In this document: positions 1-5,844 of the stretch, piece after piece
Layout of the letters: the number at the start of each line of letters is the position of its first letter
Numbering within the stretch: the stretch's first letter is position 1
Assembly: GCA_947467405.1 (NCBI GenBank)
Contig: CANIIN010000093.1
Span: forward strand, 1 to 8,284
DNA from: Betaproteobacteria bacterium
GTDB taxonomy: Bacteria > Pseudomonadota > Gammaproteobacteria > Burkholderiales > SG8-39
Length of the DNA: 8,284 bases
Direction of reading: 5' to 3'
Notes under the pieces: model-generated
Databases searched by the model: none
What the model was told of the DNA's origin: nothing
The model's input: only the letters and a program-made list of their open reading frames with translations
Translations under genes and position numbers: made by a program

Positions 1-51
1 CACCTGGCAACAGACGGGAACACCGTCCGCTTTGTAGATTATGGCAAACAT
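1..51 (-). CDS. 5' end of an unidentified gene running off the left edge
   Basis: On the minus strand an ATG at 51-49 opens a reading frame that continues to the window edge, giving 17 codons: MFAIIYKADGVPVCCQV. It is called as a real start because a perfect Shine-Dalgarno sequence, GGAGGA (complement of 58-63), lies exactly 6 bases upstream. The visible peptide has a hydrophobic beginning and two adjacent cysteines (residues 14-15), but it is too short to assign to a family. If real, 52-311 is the gene's 5' control region and it is transcribed in the same direction as the universal stress protein gene further right. The call rests only on the ribosome-binding site and open frame. A competing plus-strand frame, open from base 1 to a TGA at 115-117, could instead be the tail of another gene. 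Confidence 0.45.
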   Translation of the reverse strand, partial: MFAIIYKADGVPVCCQV

Positions 52-109
52 GCAACGTCCTCCCGCGCATTCAGCCAGACCAGTCCGCCCAAGCAGCCCC
101 CACCATCAG

Positions 110-133
110 GCAGGTGAACAGACCATCACCTGC
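110..133. promoter_or_regulatory. 8-bp inverted repeat, possible operator
   Basis: GCAGGTGA (110-117) and TCACCTGC (126-133) form a perfect 8-bp inverted repeat around an 8-base spacer. Half-site centres are 16 bp apart. A further CACCTGCG copy stands at 153-160, matching 127-134, in direct orientation 26 bp away. The dyad lies about 60-80 bases upstream of the minus-strand start at 51, a suitable place for a regulator to bind. No known regulator motif was recognised, and the operator role is inference. Confidence 0.35.
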
Positions 134-185
134 GATTGCCGAACCTGCCAGGCACCTGCGTCGAATCCTGGCCGGGCAGCGTTCA

Positions 186-215
186 CTTTAAACCACTTGT
201 CTTTAAACCACTTGT
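186..215. repeat. Exact 15-bp tandem duplication
   Basis: The 15-mer CTTTAAACCACTTGT occurs twice without a gap, at 186-200 and 201-215. Each copy contains the palindrome TTTAAA, making this one of the few AT-rich spots in the local sequence. On the minus strand each copy reads ACAAGTGGTTTAAAG. It could be a recent slippage duplication or a doubled binding site. It lies in the non-coding stretch between the partial gene at the left edge and the end of the stress-protein gene. Confidence 0.8.
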
Positions 216-240
216 GCGCTTCACCCCAAACCGTCGATCC

Positions 241-261
241 CGTCCCTCCGAAGGGGGGACG
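241..261. repeat. GC-rich hairpin downstream of the stress-protein gene
   Basis: Bases 241-249 (CGTCCCTCC) pair with 253-261 (GGGGGGACG) around a GAA loop. All nine pairs form in a plus-strand transcript, with one G-U wobble, while a minus-strand transcript has one A-C mismatch. The element lies about 50 bases beyond the stop of the minus-strand stress-protein gene, so it may stabilise or end that transcript. No run of T follows on either strand, so it is not called as an intrinsic terminator. The rest of 52-311 shows no convincing gene. Confidence 0.5.
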
Positions 262-311
262 TGCAGAGGGCTCATTTTCGTCACAGCGGCCCTTTGCTCC
301 AACATGACTCG

Positions 312-734
312 CTAGCGAATGACCAGCACCGGCACCTTGCACAGCGAAAGCACCTTGGTTGCTACCGAGCCCAGCACCAGATTGGACAACGAGGAATGTC
401 CGTGCGAACCCATGACCACGAGGTCGAAGCCTCCCTTGGAGGCCTGCGCGGCGATAAGCACGCCTGCATCGCCCACCAGATTCGATGCAGAGTACTTCAG
501 GCCCGCCTTGTCGAGAATCTTCCTGGCTTCGGCCGTGGCCTTCTGCGCCTCTTCGGCATAGAACTTGGCGATCACGGATTTGCCCAGCGCCGCGGCAGCG
601 CGGCCCGGCAGGGGATGATGCACGTTGATCAGGCGGATTTCAGGCTGCGCACCGAACTGATCGCGATGCGTGATGAGATAATTGATGGCCTGCTTGGTGT
701 ACTTGGAACCGTCAGCTGCAATGAGAATTTTCAC
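312..734 (-). CDS. Universal stress protein, UspA family (single domain, ATP-binding type)
   Basis: This encodes a 140-residue cytoplasmic single-domain Usp protein. The N-terminal beta strand reads MKILIAADGS, with the conserved acidic residue at Asp8. The C-terminal nucleotide-binding signature G-2x-G-9x-G-S is complete at Gly109, Gly112, Gly122 and Ser123, followed by the final strand VPVLVIR. This signature marks the ATP-binding branch of the family, whose members usually dimerise and help cells survive starvation, oxidative or respiratory stress; the exact role here is unknown. The start is the GTG at 734-732, because GGAG lies 5 bases upstream and the protein then begins exactly at the first strand. 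An in-frame ATG at 803 would add 23 residues that look unlike Usp. The gene lies 84 bases downstream of tRNA-Leu on the same strand with no clear promoter or terminator between, so it may be partly transcribed from the tRNA promoter. Confidence 0.93.
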   Translation of the reverse strand: MKILIAADGSKYTKQAINYLITHRDQFGAQPEIRLINVHHPLPGRAAAALGKSVIAKFYAEEAQKATAEARKILDKAGLKYSASNLVGDAGVLIAAQASKGGFDLVVMGSHGHSSLSNLVLGSVATKVLSLCKVPVLVIR

Positions 735-818
735 GTGAACTCCAGAAGCCGGGTTGGTGAGACCCTCCCTGCCGGCGGCACCAGCCTTGCATATGCGCCA
801 CACAGAAAGTCACACGAG

Positions 819-905
819 TGGTGCCGGAAGAGAGACTCGAACTCTCACAGTGTTACCACCGGCGGATTTTGAGTCCGCTGCGTCTACCGATTCCGCCATT
901 CCGGC
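819..905 (-). tRNA. tRNA-Leu, anticodon CAA
   Basis: The minus strand encodes an 87-base class II tRNA including a genomically encoded CCA (complement of 819-821). The acceptor stem GCCGGAA/TTCCGGC closes perfectly and A73 is the discriminator base expected for leucine. The D-arm carries GGTAGACGC, the anticodon stem is GCGGA/TCCGC, and the loop CTCAAAA gives anticodon CAA, which reads UUG. There is a long leucine-type variable arm, and the T-arm is GAGAG-TTCGAGT-CTCTC. The 5' end is only 19 bases from the queA start codon on the other strand. It is the counterpart of E. coli leuX. Confidence 0.97.
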
Positions 906-918
906 CCAACAGGGGAGA

Positions 919-924
919 TTATAA
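919..924 (-). promoter_or_regulatory. Probable -10 box of the tRNA-Leu promoter
   Basis: The minus strand reads a perfect TATAAT at 924-919. Transcription starting about 7 bases downstream would leave a leader of roughly 7 bases before the tRNA 5' end at 905, normal for a tRNA gene. No good -35 hexamer is visible at 16-18 bases; the sequence at 17 bases is GTGCGT. On the plus strand these bases fall between the queA ribosome-binding site (AGGGGAG, 911-917) and its GTG at 925. Confidence 0.6.
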
Positions 925-2004
925 GTGAGTGAACCCGCTGACGCACGACTCGATGCAACGAAACCCGTGCTCACGGCGGCGGATTTCGATTACCACCTGC
1001 CCGAAGAACTCATTGCGCAGTTCCCGCCCGCGACGCGCAACGCGAGCCGTCTGCTGAGACTGCGTGGCGATGTGCTGGAAGACCATCTATTCACGGAACT
1101 GCCGGACTTTCTCGCGGCCGGCGACCTGCTGGTCTTCAACGACACCCGGGTCATCAAGGCGCGGCTGCTGGGTTCCAAATCCAGCGGAGGCCAGGTCGAG
1201 GTGCTGGTGGAGCGCGTGCTGTCGGAGCACGACGTGCTGGCACACGTGCGCGCCAGCCACGCGCCGAAACCGGGCGGGCAGTTGTTGCTGGAAGGCGCCA
1301 TCACCGCGACCATGCTGGCGCGGCGTGATGCGCTGTTTCACCTGCGCTTCGAAGGCGGCGAACCGGTCCACGAACTGCTGGAGAAGCACGGTCGCCTGCC
1401 CCTGCCGCCCTACATCACGCACACGGCCGATGCAGCCGATGCCGAACGCTACCAGACCGTGTTCGCCCGCGAACCGGGCGCTGTCGCCGCACCCACGGCC
1501 GGGCTGCACTTCGATCAGGCGATGCTCGATCTGCTGCAGGCCCGGGGAGTACGCATGGCATGGCTCACGCTGCACGTCGGCGCCGGCACCTTCCAGCCGC
1601 TGCGCGTCGACAACATCGCCGACCACCGCATGCATGCCGAGCGCTTCGGCATTCCACGAGCCACTCGTGATCTGGTGGCCGCCACGCGGCGCGCTGGCGG
1701 CCGCGTGACGGCAGTCGGCACCACCAGCCTGCGCGCCCTCGAAGCCGCGGCCGATCCCGATGGATCGCTCACGGCCGGTGACGGTGAAACCGAGATATTC
1801 ATCACGCCGGGCTATCGCTTTCGCGTCGTGGATCGCCTCATCACGAACTTCCACCTGCCCAAGTCGACCCTGCTCATGCTGGTGTCGGCCTTTGCCGGCA
1901 TGGAACCAGTGCGCCGCGCCTATCGCCACGCCATCCTGCAGCGTTACCGGTTCTTCTCGTATGGCGACGCGATGCTGATCGACCGATCGGATGGACAATG
2001 CTGA
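925..2004 (+). CDS. queA: S-adenosylmethionine:tRNA ribosyltransferase-isomerase QueA
   Basis: QueA transfers and isomerises the ribosyl group of S-adenosylmethionine onto preQ1 already placed at position 34 of GUN-anticodon tRNAs (Asp, Asn, His, Tyr), producing epoxyqueuosine in the cytoplasm. The protein is 359 residues, the usual family length (about 350). Family signatures are present in order: FDYHLPEELIAQFPP (21-35), FNDTRVIKARL (71-81), PTAGLHFD (190-197), LHVGAGTFQPL (216-226), VGTTSLRALE (264-273), TNFHLPKSTLLMLVSAFAG (307-325) and YGDAMLI (346-352). The GTG start is chosen because AGGGGAG (911-917) precedes it by 7 bases; an internal GTG at codon 15 has no such site. The N-terminus is about 15 residues longer than in many homologues. 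tgt, the preceding enzyme of the pathway, follows 145 bases later. Its promoter is not obvious and would have to lie inside or beyond the divergent tRNA-Leu gene. Confidence 0.97.
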   Translation: MSEPADARLDATKPVLTAADFDYHLPEELIAQFPPATRNASRLLRLRGDVLEDHLFTELPDFLAAGDLLVFNDTRVIKARLLGSKSSGGQVEVLVERVLSEHDVLAHVRASHAPKPGGQLLLEGAITATMLARRDALFHLRFEGGEPVHELLEKHGRLPLPPYITHTADAADAERYQTVFAREPGAVAAPTAGLHFDQAMLDLLQARGVRMAWLTLHVGAGTFQPLRVDNIADHRMHAERFGIPRATRDLVAATRRAGGRVTAVGTTSLRALEAAADPDGSLTAGDGETEIFITPGYRFRVVDRLITNFHLPKSTLLMLVSAFAGMEPVRRAYRHAILQRYRFFSYGDAMLIDRSDGQC

Positions 2005-2149
2005 TCGGCGCATTGCATTCCCCCTCAAAAAAGCCCGCCACAGCAACAATGCCCGCAGCGCGTCGTCCTGCGGCACAATGCCGGGCGCGCACCGACGCAT
2101 CATGCTTCACCATGGCCCGTCGCGCGACCCACCCTGACAGGATGTACCG

Positions 2150-3268
2150 ATGAAATTTCAGCTTCTGGGGCAGAGCGGCGGCGCCCGGCGCGGCACGCTC
2201 GAACTGACGCACGGCAGCGTGCAGACCCCGATCTTCATGCCGGTCGGCACCTATGGCACCGTCAAGGCCATGAGTCCGGCTGAATTGGTCGACATGCATG
2301 CCGAGATCGTACTCGGCAATACCTTCCACCTGTGGCTGCGGCCCGGCCTGGACGTCATCGAGGCGCACGGCGGGCTGCATCGATTCATGGGATGGCAACG
2401 CCCCATCCTCACCGACTCGGGCGGCTTCCAGGTGTTCAGCCTGGGCGCGCTGCGCAAGATCGAAGAACAGGGCGTGAAGTTTGCCTCCCCCGTGAACGGC
2501 GATCGCCTGCTGTTGACGCCGGAAGAATCCATGCGCATCCAGCGCGTGCTGAATTCCGACATTGCCATGATCTTCGACGAATGCACGCCCTATCCGGCCG
2601 ACGAAACGGTGGCCGGGCAGTCGATGCGCCTCAGCCTGCGCTGGGCCGAGCGCAGCAAGCGCGCCTTCGACGGCAGCACCAACGCCCTGTTCGGCATCGT
2701 CCAGGGCGGCATGCACGAACACCTGCGCGACGAATCGATGAAGGAACTGGTCAACATCGATTTCAACGGCTTCGCCATCGGCGGACTGTCGGTCGGCGAG
2801 CCCAAGGAAGACATGCGCCGCATCCTGGCGCACACCACGCCGCAACTGCCGGCGGACAAACCGCGCTACCTGATGGGTGTCGGCACGCCCGAGGACATCG
2901 TCGAAGGCGTCGAATTCGGCATCGACATGTTCGACTGCGTCATGCCGACGCGCAATGCGCGCAACGGCTGGCTGTTCACCGCCAAGGGCGACATCAAGCT
3001 GCGCAATGCGCGCTACCGGGATGACACCCGTCCGCTGGACGCGAACTGCCAATGCCATACCTGCCTGCACTTCACCCGCGCCTACCTGCACCACCTGCAG
3101 AAGGTCAACGAGATCCTCGGCGCGCGCCTGAACACCATCCACAACCTGCACTTCTACATCAGCATGATGGCCGAGATCCGCGCCGCCATCGAGGCCGGCC
3201 GCTTTGCCGATTGGGCAGCGGCTTTCCGCGCCCGCCGCGCCGCGGGCATCGACGCAGGCGACGGCTGA
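2150..3268 (+). CDS. tgt: tRNA-guanine transglycosylase (queuine/preQ1 tRNA-ribosyltransferase)
   Basis: Tgt exchanges guanine-34 for preQ1 in tRNAs with GUN anticodons, the step before QueA. The 372-residue protein matches the bacterial length (about 375). Catalytic and binding residues are intact: Asp89 in LTDSGGFQVFSL, the general acid/base region; GIVQGG (182-187) in the base-binding pocket; GVGTPEDIVEGVEFG (244-258); and the nucleophile Asp262 in DMFDCVMPTRNARNG. The structural zinc site is complete with Cys300, Cys302, Cys305 and His331. The ATG at 2150 is supported by AGGA (2139-2142) 7 bases upstream. The 145-base gap after queA holds no clear terminator; a CACAAT (2074-2079) looks like a -10 box but lacks a -35. 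The two genes are probably co-transcribed with possible internal initiation. Confidence 0.97.
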   Translation: MKFQLLGQSGGARRGTLELTHGSVQTPIFMPVGTYGTVKAMSPAELVDMHAEIVLGNTFHLWLRPGLDVIEAHGGLHRFMGWQRPILTDSGGFQVFSLGALRKIEEQGVKFASPVNGDRLLLTPEESMRIQRVLNSDIAMIFDECTPYPADETVAGQSMRLSLRWAERSKRAFDGSTNALFGIVQGGMHEHLRDESMKELVNIDFNGFAIGGLSVGEPKEDMRRILAHTTPQLPADKPRYLMGVGTPEDIVEGVEFGIDMFDCVMPTRNARNGWLFTAKGDIKLRNARYRDDTRPLDANCQCHTCLHFTRAYLHHLQKVNEILGARLNTIHNLHFYISMMAEIRAAIEAGRFADWAAAFRARRAAGIDAGDG

Positions 3269-3277
3269 ACCGCCGAC

Positions 3278-3307
3278 GCCGTTGCGACAGCCCGGAACGG
3301 CATTTTT
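3278..3307 (+). terminator. Weak candidate terminator after tgt
   Basis: GCCGTT (3278-3283) can pair with AACGGC (3296-3301) around a 12-base loop, followed by A and five T. It begins 10 bases after the tgt stop codon. The six-pair stem and large loop make it weak, so termination may be partial or absent. If active, it separates the queuosine genes from the sec genes. Confidence 0.35.
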
Positions 3308-3340
3308 CGGTCTTGGCGGCGCCTTTCCGGACGGGCGATA

Positions 3341-3352
3341 TCCTCCGGAGGA
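3341..3352. repeat. Perfect 12-bp palindrome upstream of a possible promoter
   Basis: TCCTCCGGAGGA is a perfect palindrome. It lies where the -35 region of the putative extended -10 promoter at 3367-3375 would be, so it could be an operator or activator site. It also contains GGAGGA, a perfect Shine-Dalgarno core, but no start codon follows at a usable distance: the nearest is an ATG at 3366, 13 bases away. Confidence 0.4.
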
Positions 3353-3366
3353 ATACCTTTCGGCGA

Positions 3367-3375
3367 TGGTACAAT
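3367..3375 (+). promoter_or_regulatory. Possible extended -10 promoter for yajC-secD-secF
   Basis: TGGTACAAT fits an extended -10 element (TGn followed by TACAAT, five of six consensus bases). No -35 hexamer stands 16-18 bases upstream, which extended -10 promoters can tolerate. Transcription would start near 3382 and give yajC a leader of about 170 bases. This is the most promoter-like sequence in the 286-base gap between tgt and yajC. The alternative is read-through from tgt. Confidence 0.4.
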
Positions 3376-3501
3376 CCGGTGCTCAAAAAATCGTTGCCTG
3401 CCTGGGGTAATCGGCCTGCGCGGGCGGCAACCGGGCAGCACCAAAGCAGTCGCTCGGCGCGCCCCGAACCCGGGACATGAAGCGGCATTGAACAAACCAC
3501 T

Positions 3502-3536
3502 GGCAGCACGTGCTGCCCGCCTGCAACAGACAGGCG
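3502..3536 (+). promoter_or_regulatory. Two adjacent palindromes in the yajC leader
   Basis: GGCAGCAC-GTGCTGCC (3502-3517) is a perfect 16-bp palindrome. It is followed directly by a second dyad, CGCCTG (3518-3523) and CAGGCG (3531-3536), with a 7-base loop. The pair ends 4 bases before the yajC Shine-Dalgarno sequence AAGGAG (3541-3546). They could be protein-binding sites, or RNA hairpins that affect ribosome access or mRNA stability. Function is inference. Confidence 0.5.
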
Positions 3537-3554
3537 ATCCAAGGAGAATCCATC

Positions 3555-3878
3555 TTGATCATTTCCTCTGCATACGCACAATCCATCGGTGGCGGCGACA
3601 TTCAGTCATGGACCAGTTTCCTGCCCATCGTCCTGATGTTCGTGCTGCTGTACTTCATGATGATCCGCCCGCAGATGAAGCGTCAAAAGGAGCTCAAGAC
3701 CATGCTCGACGCGCTGCAAAAGGGTGACGAAGTCATCACCTCGGGCGGCGTGCTCGGCCGCATCAGCAAGGTCAGCGAAGGCTACGTGTCGCTGGAAATC
3801 GCCGCCAACACCGAAGTGCAGGTGCAGAAGTCTGCCGTGCAGACCCTGCTGCCCAAGGGTACGCTGAAGAACATCTGA
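3555..3878 (+). CDS. yajC: Preprotein translocase subunit YajC
   Basis: YajC is the small inner-membrane protein that associates with SecDF and SecYEG during protein export. The start is taken as the TTG at 3555, giving 107 residues (E. coli has 110), because AAGGAG (3541-3546) lies 8 bases upstream and the protein then begins M-IISSAYAQS, the usual short N-terminus of betaproteobacterial YajC. A single membrane segment spans about residues 20-38 (WTSFLPIVLMFVLLYFMMI), followed by the hallmark RPQMKRQKE (38-46) and the cytosolic fold GDEVITSGGVLGRISKV. An in-frame GTG at 3510 would add 15 residues and lies within a palindrome without a ribosome-binding site. The use of TTG suggests modest translation. 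secD follows 91 bases downstream. Confidence 0.95.
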   Translation: MIISSAYAQSIGGGDIQSWTSFLPIVLMFVLLYFMMIRPQMKRQKELKTMLDALQKGDEVITSGGVLGRISKVSEGYVSLEIAANTEVQVQKSAVQTLLPKGTLKNI

Positions 3879-3882
3879 AACT

Positions 3883-3955
3883 GCGTGAGGCGTGAGGCGC
3901 GATGCCTCACCGCGCCGATCCAAGCACGCCTCACACCTCACCCCTTACCCTTTAC
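3883..3955. repeat. Degenerate heptamer repeat array between yajC and secD
   Basis: GTGAGGC occurs in tandem at 3885-3891 and 3892-3898. It is inverted as GCCTCAC at 3904-3910, making a 7-bp stem with a 5-base loop (3892-3910). From 3928 four successive in-phase heptamers follow: GCCTCAC, ACCTCAC, CCCTTAC and CCTTTAC (3928-3955), consensus NCCTYAC. The array fills almost the entire 91-base gap and ends 14 bases before the secD ATG, where no normal Shine-Dalgarno sequence is seen. Confidence 0.75.
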
Positions 3956-3969
3956 GCATCGCGAAACCA

Positions 3970-5832
3970 ATGAACCGCTATCCCGTCTGGATCTACGTCA
4001 CGGTCGTCGTTGCCGTACTGCTCGGCGCCCTCTACACGCTGCCCAACTTCTTCGGCGAAGCGCCGGCGGTGCAGGTGTCTTCGGCCCGCGCCACGCTCAA
4101 GGTCGACAACAGTGTGCTGGGCAATGTCGAAGCGGCATTGAAGAATGCCGACATTCAGCCCACCGGGGTATTCCTCGACCTCGCCAGTATCAAGGTGCGC
4201 CTGGCCAACACCGACACGCAGATCAAGGCCAAGGACGTCATCAATCAGGCGCTGAACGCCGATCCGCAGAATCCGTCCTACACCGTCGCGCTCAATCTGC
4301 TGTCTTCTTCGCCGGCCTGGTTGAACGCCATCCGTGCGCTGCCCATGTACCTCGGCCTGGATCTGCGCGGCGGCGTGCACTTCCTGCTGCAGGTGGACAT
4401 GAAGGCCGCCCTGACCAAGCGCCTGGAGGCCCTGGTCGGCGACGTGCGCACCAACCTGCGCGACCGCAACATCCGCCACGCCGGCATCTCGCGCGAAAGC
4501 AACAATCTGGTGGTGCGCTTCCGTGACGCGGAGTCGCGCACCAAGGCGCGCCAGATCATCGGCGAATTCCTGCCCGACCTGACGCTGGAAGACGCCGGCG
4601 CGGGAGAAGAACTGCGCCTGGTCGGCAGCATCAAGCCCGAAGCGATCAAGCGCAACCAGGAGTTCGCGCTGAAGCAGAACATCCAGACCCTACACAACCG
4701 CATCAACGAACTGGGGGTGGCCGAGCCGGTGATCCAGCAACAGGGCGCCGACCGCGTCGTGGTGCAGTTGCCCGGCGTACAGGACACGGCCAAGGCCAAG
4801 GAAATCCTCGGCCGCACCGCCACGCTGGAAATCCGCATGGTCGATGACGAGGCCAGCGCCAACGCCGCCACCATGTCGGCGGCGGCGGCCGGCCAGGTGC
4901 CCTTCGGCGACGAGTACTATGTGGAACGCAGCGGCGCGCCGCTGCTGGTGAAAAAGCAGGTGGTGCTGACCGGCGACCGCCTCACCGACGCCCAGCCCGG
5001 ATTCGACAACCAGACCCAGGAAGCCGCCGTACACCTGACGCTGGACGCCACCGGCGCGCGCATCTTCAAGGACATCACTCGCGAGAGTGTGGGCAAGCGC
5101 ATGGCCATCCTGCTCATCGAGAAAGGCCGTGGCGAAGTGGTCACCGCGCCGGTCATCCGCAGCGAGATCGGCGGCGGACGCGTGCAGATCAGTGGACGCA
5201 TGTCGACCACGGAAGCCAACGACACGGCCTTGCTGCTGCGCGCCGGGTCACTGGCCGCGCCGATGGAGATCGTCGAAGAACGCACCGTCGGGCCGTCACT
5301 GGGCGCTGAAAACATCCGCAAGGGCTTCGAATCGACCATTTATGGTTTCACCGCATTGGCCCTGTTCATCATCGTCTATTACTCGGCATTCGGCCTGTTC
5401 TCGGCCGCCGCACTGTGCGCCAACCTGCTGTTCCTGATCGCGCTGTTGTCGCTGCTGCAGGCCACGCTGACGCTGCCCGGCATCGCCGCCATCGCGCTCA
5501 CCCTCGGCATGGCCATCGACGCCAACGTGCTGATCAACGAGCGCATCCGCGAGGAACTGCGCAACGGCGTGAGCCCGCAGGCAGCCATCTCTGCCGGTTA
5601 CGAGCGCGCCTTCGGCACCATCATCGACTCCAACGTCACCACCATGATCGCCGGCCTGGCGCTGCTGATCTTCGGCTCCGGCCCGGTGCGCGGCTTTGCC
5701 GTGGTGCACTGCCTTGGCATCATGACCTCGATCTTCTCGTCGATTGTGGTCAGCCGCAGCATGGTCAATCTGACCTATGGCTCGCGCCGCAAGCTGGAAC
5801 GCGTGGCCATCGGCAACACGTCATGGCAGTAA
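3970..5832 (+). CDS. secD: Protein translocase subunit SecD
   Basis: SecD, with SecF, uses the proton gradient to help complete translocation on the periplasmic side of SecYEG. The 620-residue protein (E. coli 615) begins MNRYPVWIYVTVVVAVLLG, the standard SecD start and first membrane helix (about 7-25), then LYTLPNFFGEAPAVQVS. The large periplasmic part includes LGLDLRGGVHFLLQVDM (128-144). The C-terminal transmembrane domain runs from about Tyr458 to 610 and contains MAIDANVLINERIREEL, where Asp517 corresponds to the proton-relay aspartate 519 of E. coli. The ATG at 3970 is chosen by homology; no clear Shine-Dalgarno sequence precedes it. An upstream in-frame GTG at 3892 would add 26 residues translated from repeat DNA. 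secF follows after an unusually long 131-base gap. Confidence 0.97.
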   Translation: MNRYPVWIYVTVVVAVLLGALYTLPNFFGEAPAVQVSSARATLKVDNSVLGNVEAALKNADIQPTGVFLDLASIKVRLANTDTQIKAKDVINQALNADPQNPSYTVALNLLSSSPAWLNAIRALPMYLGLDLRGGVHFLLQVDMKAALTKRLEALVGDVRTNLRDRNIRHAGISRESNNLVVRFRDAESRTKARQIIGEFLPDLTLEDAGAGEELRLVGSIKPEAIKRNQEFALKQNIQTLHNRINELGVAEPVIQQQGADRVVVQLPGVQDTAKAKEILGRTATLEIRMVDDEASANAATMSAAAAGQVPFGDEYYVERSGAPLLVKKQVVLTGDRLTDAQPGFDNQTQEAAVHLTLDATGARIFKDITRESVGKRMAILLIEKGRGEVVTAPVIRSEIGGGRVQISGRMSTTEANDTALLLRAGSLAAPMEIVEERTVGPSLGAENIRKGFESTIYGFTALALFIIVYYSAFGLFSAAALCANLLFLIALLSLLQATLTLPGIAAIALTLGMAIDANVLINERIREELRNGVSPQAAISAGYERAFGTIIDSNVTTMIAGLALLIFGSGPVRGFAVVHCLGIMTSIFSSIVVSRSMVNLTYGSRRKLERVAIGNTSWQ

Positions 5833-5844
5833 CGACCAAATCGT

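Noticed and set aside
1..117. Plus-strand open frame from the left edge to TGA at 115-117, possible gene tail
   Set aside because: The peptide is unrecognisable, and a competing minus-strand start with a perfect ribosome-binding site explains the region better. It cannot be excluded without the sequence to the left.
41..307. Plus-strand frame of 88 codons in the left non-coding region
   Set aside because: The peptide is low-complexity, with the 15-bp duplication translated as a repeat, and no Shine-Dalgarno sequence precedes it.
735..803. Upstream ATG (803) as the start of the stress-protein gene
   Set aside because: It would add 23 residues before the conserved first strand, with no ribosome-binding site, whereas the GTG at 734 has GGAG at the right distance.
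1087..2103. 338-codon minus-strand reading frame opposite queA
   Set aside because: It is antisense to an unmistakable queA and its translation shows no family features. Such long antisense frames arise from GC-rich codon usage.
1874..3151. 425-codon minus-strand reading frame across the ends of queA and tgt
   Set aside because: It overlaps two conserved genes in full and the peptide has the His/Gln/Arg/Ala-rich composition of a shadow frame.
3366..3410. Possible 14-codon leader peptide MVQSGAQKIVACLG before yajC
   Set aside because: The GGAGGA upstream is 13 bases away, too far for a normal start, and its first codons overlap the putative -10 box.
3510..3554. GTG at 3510 as the yajC start
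   Set aside because: It lies inside the 16-bp palindrome without a ribosome-binding site. The TTG at 3555 has AAGGAG and gives the usual protein length.
3892..3969. In-frame GTG at 3892 as the secD start
   Set aside because: The added 26 residues come from the heptamer repeat array, and known SecD proteins begin at MNRYP.
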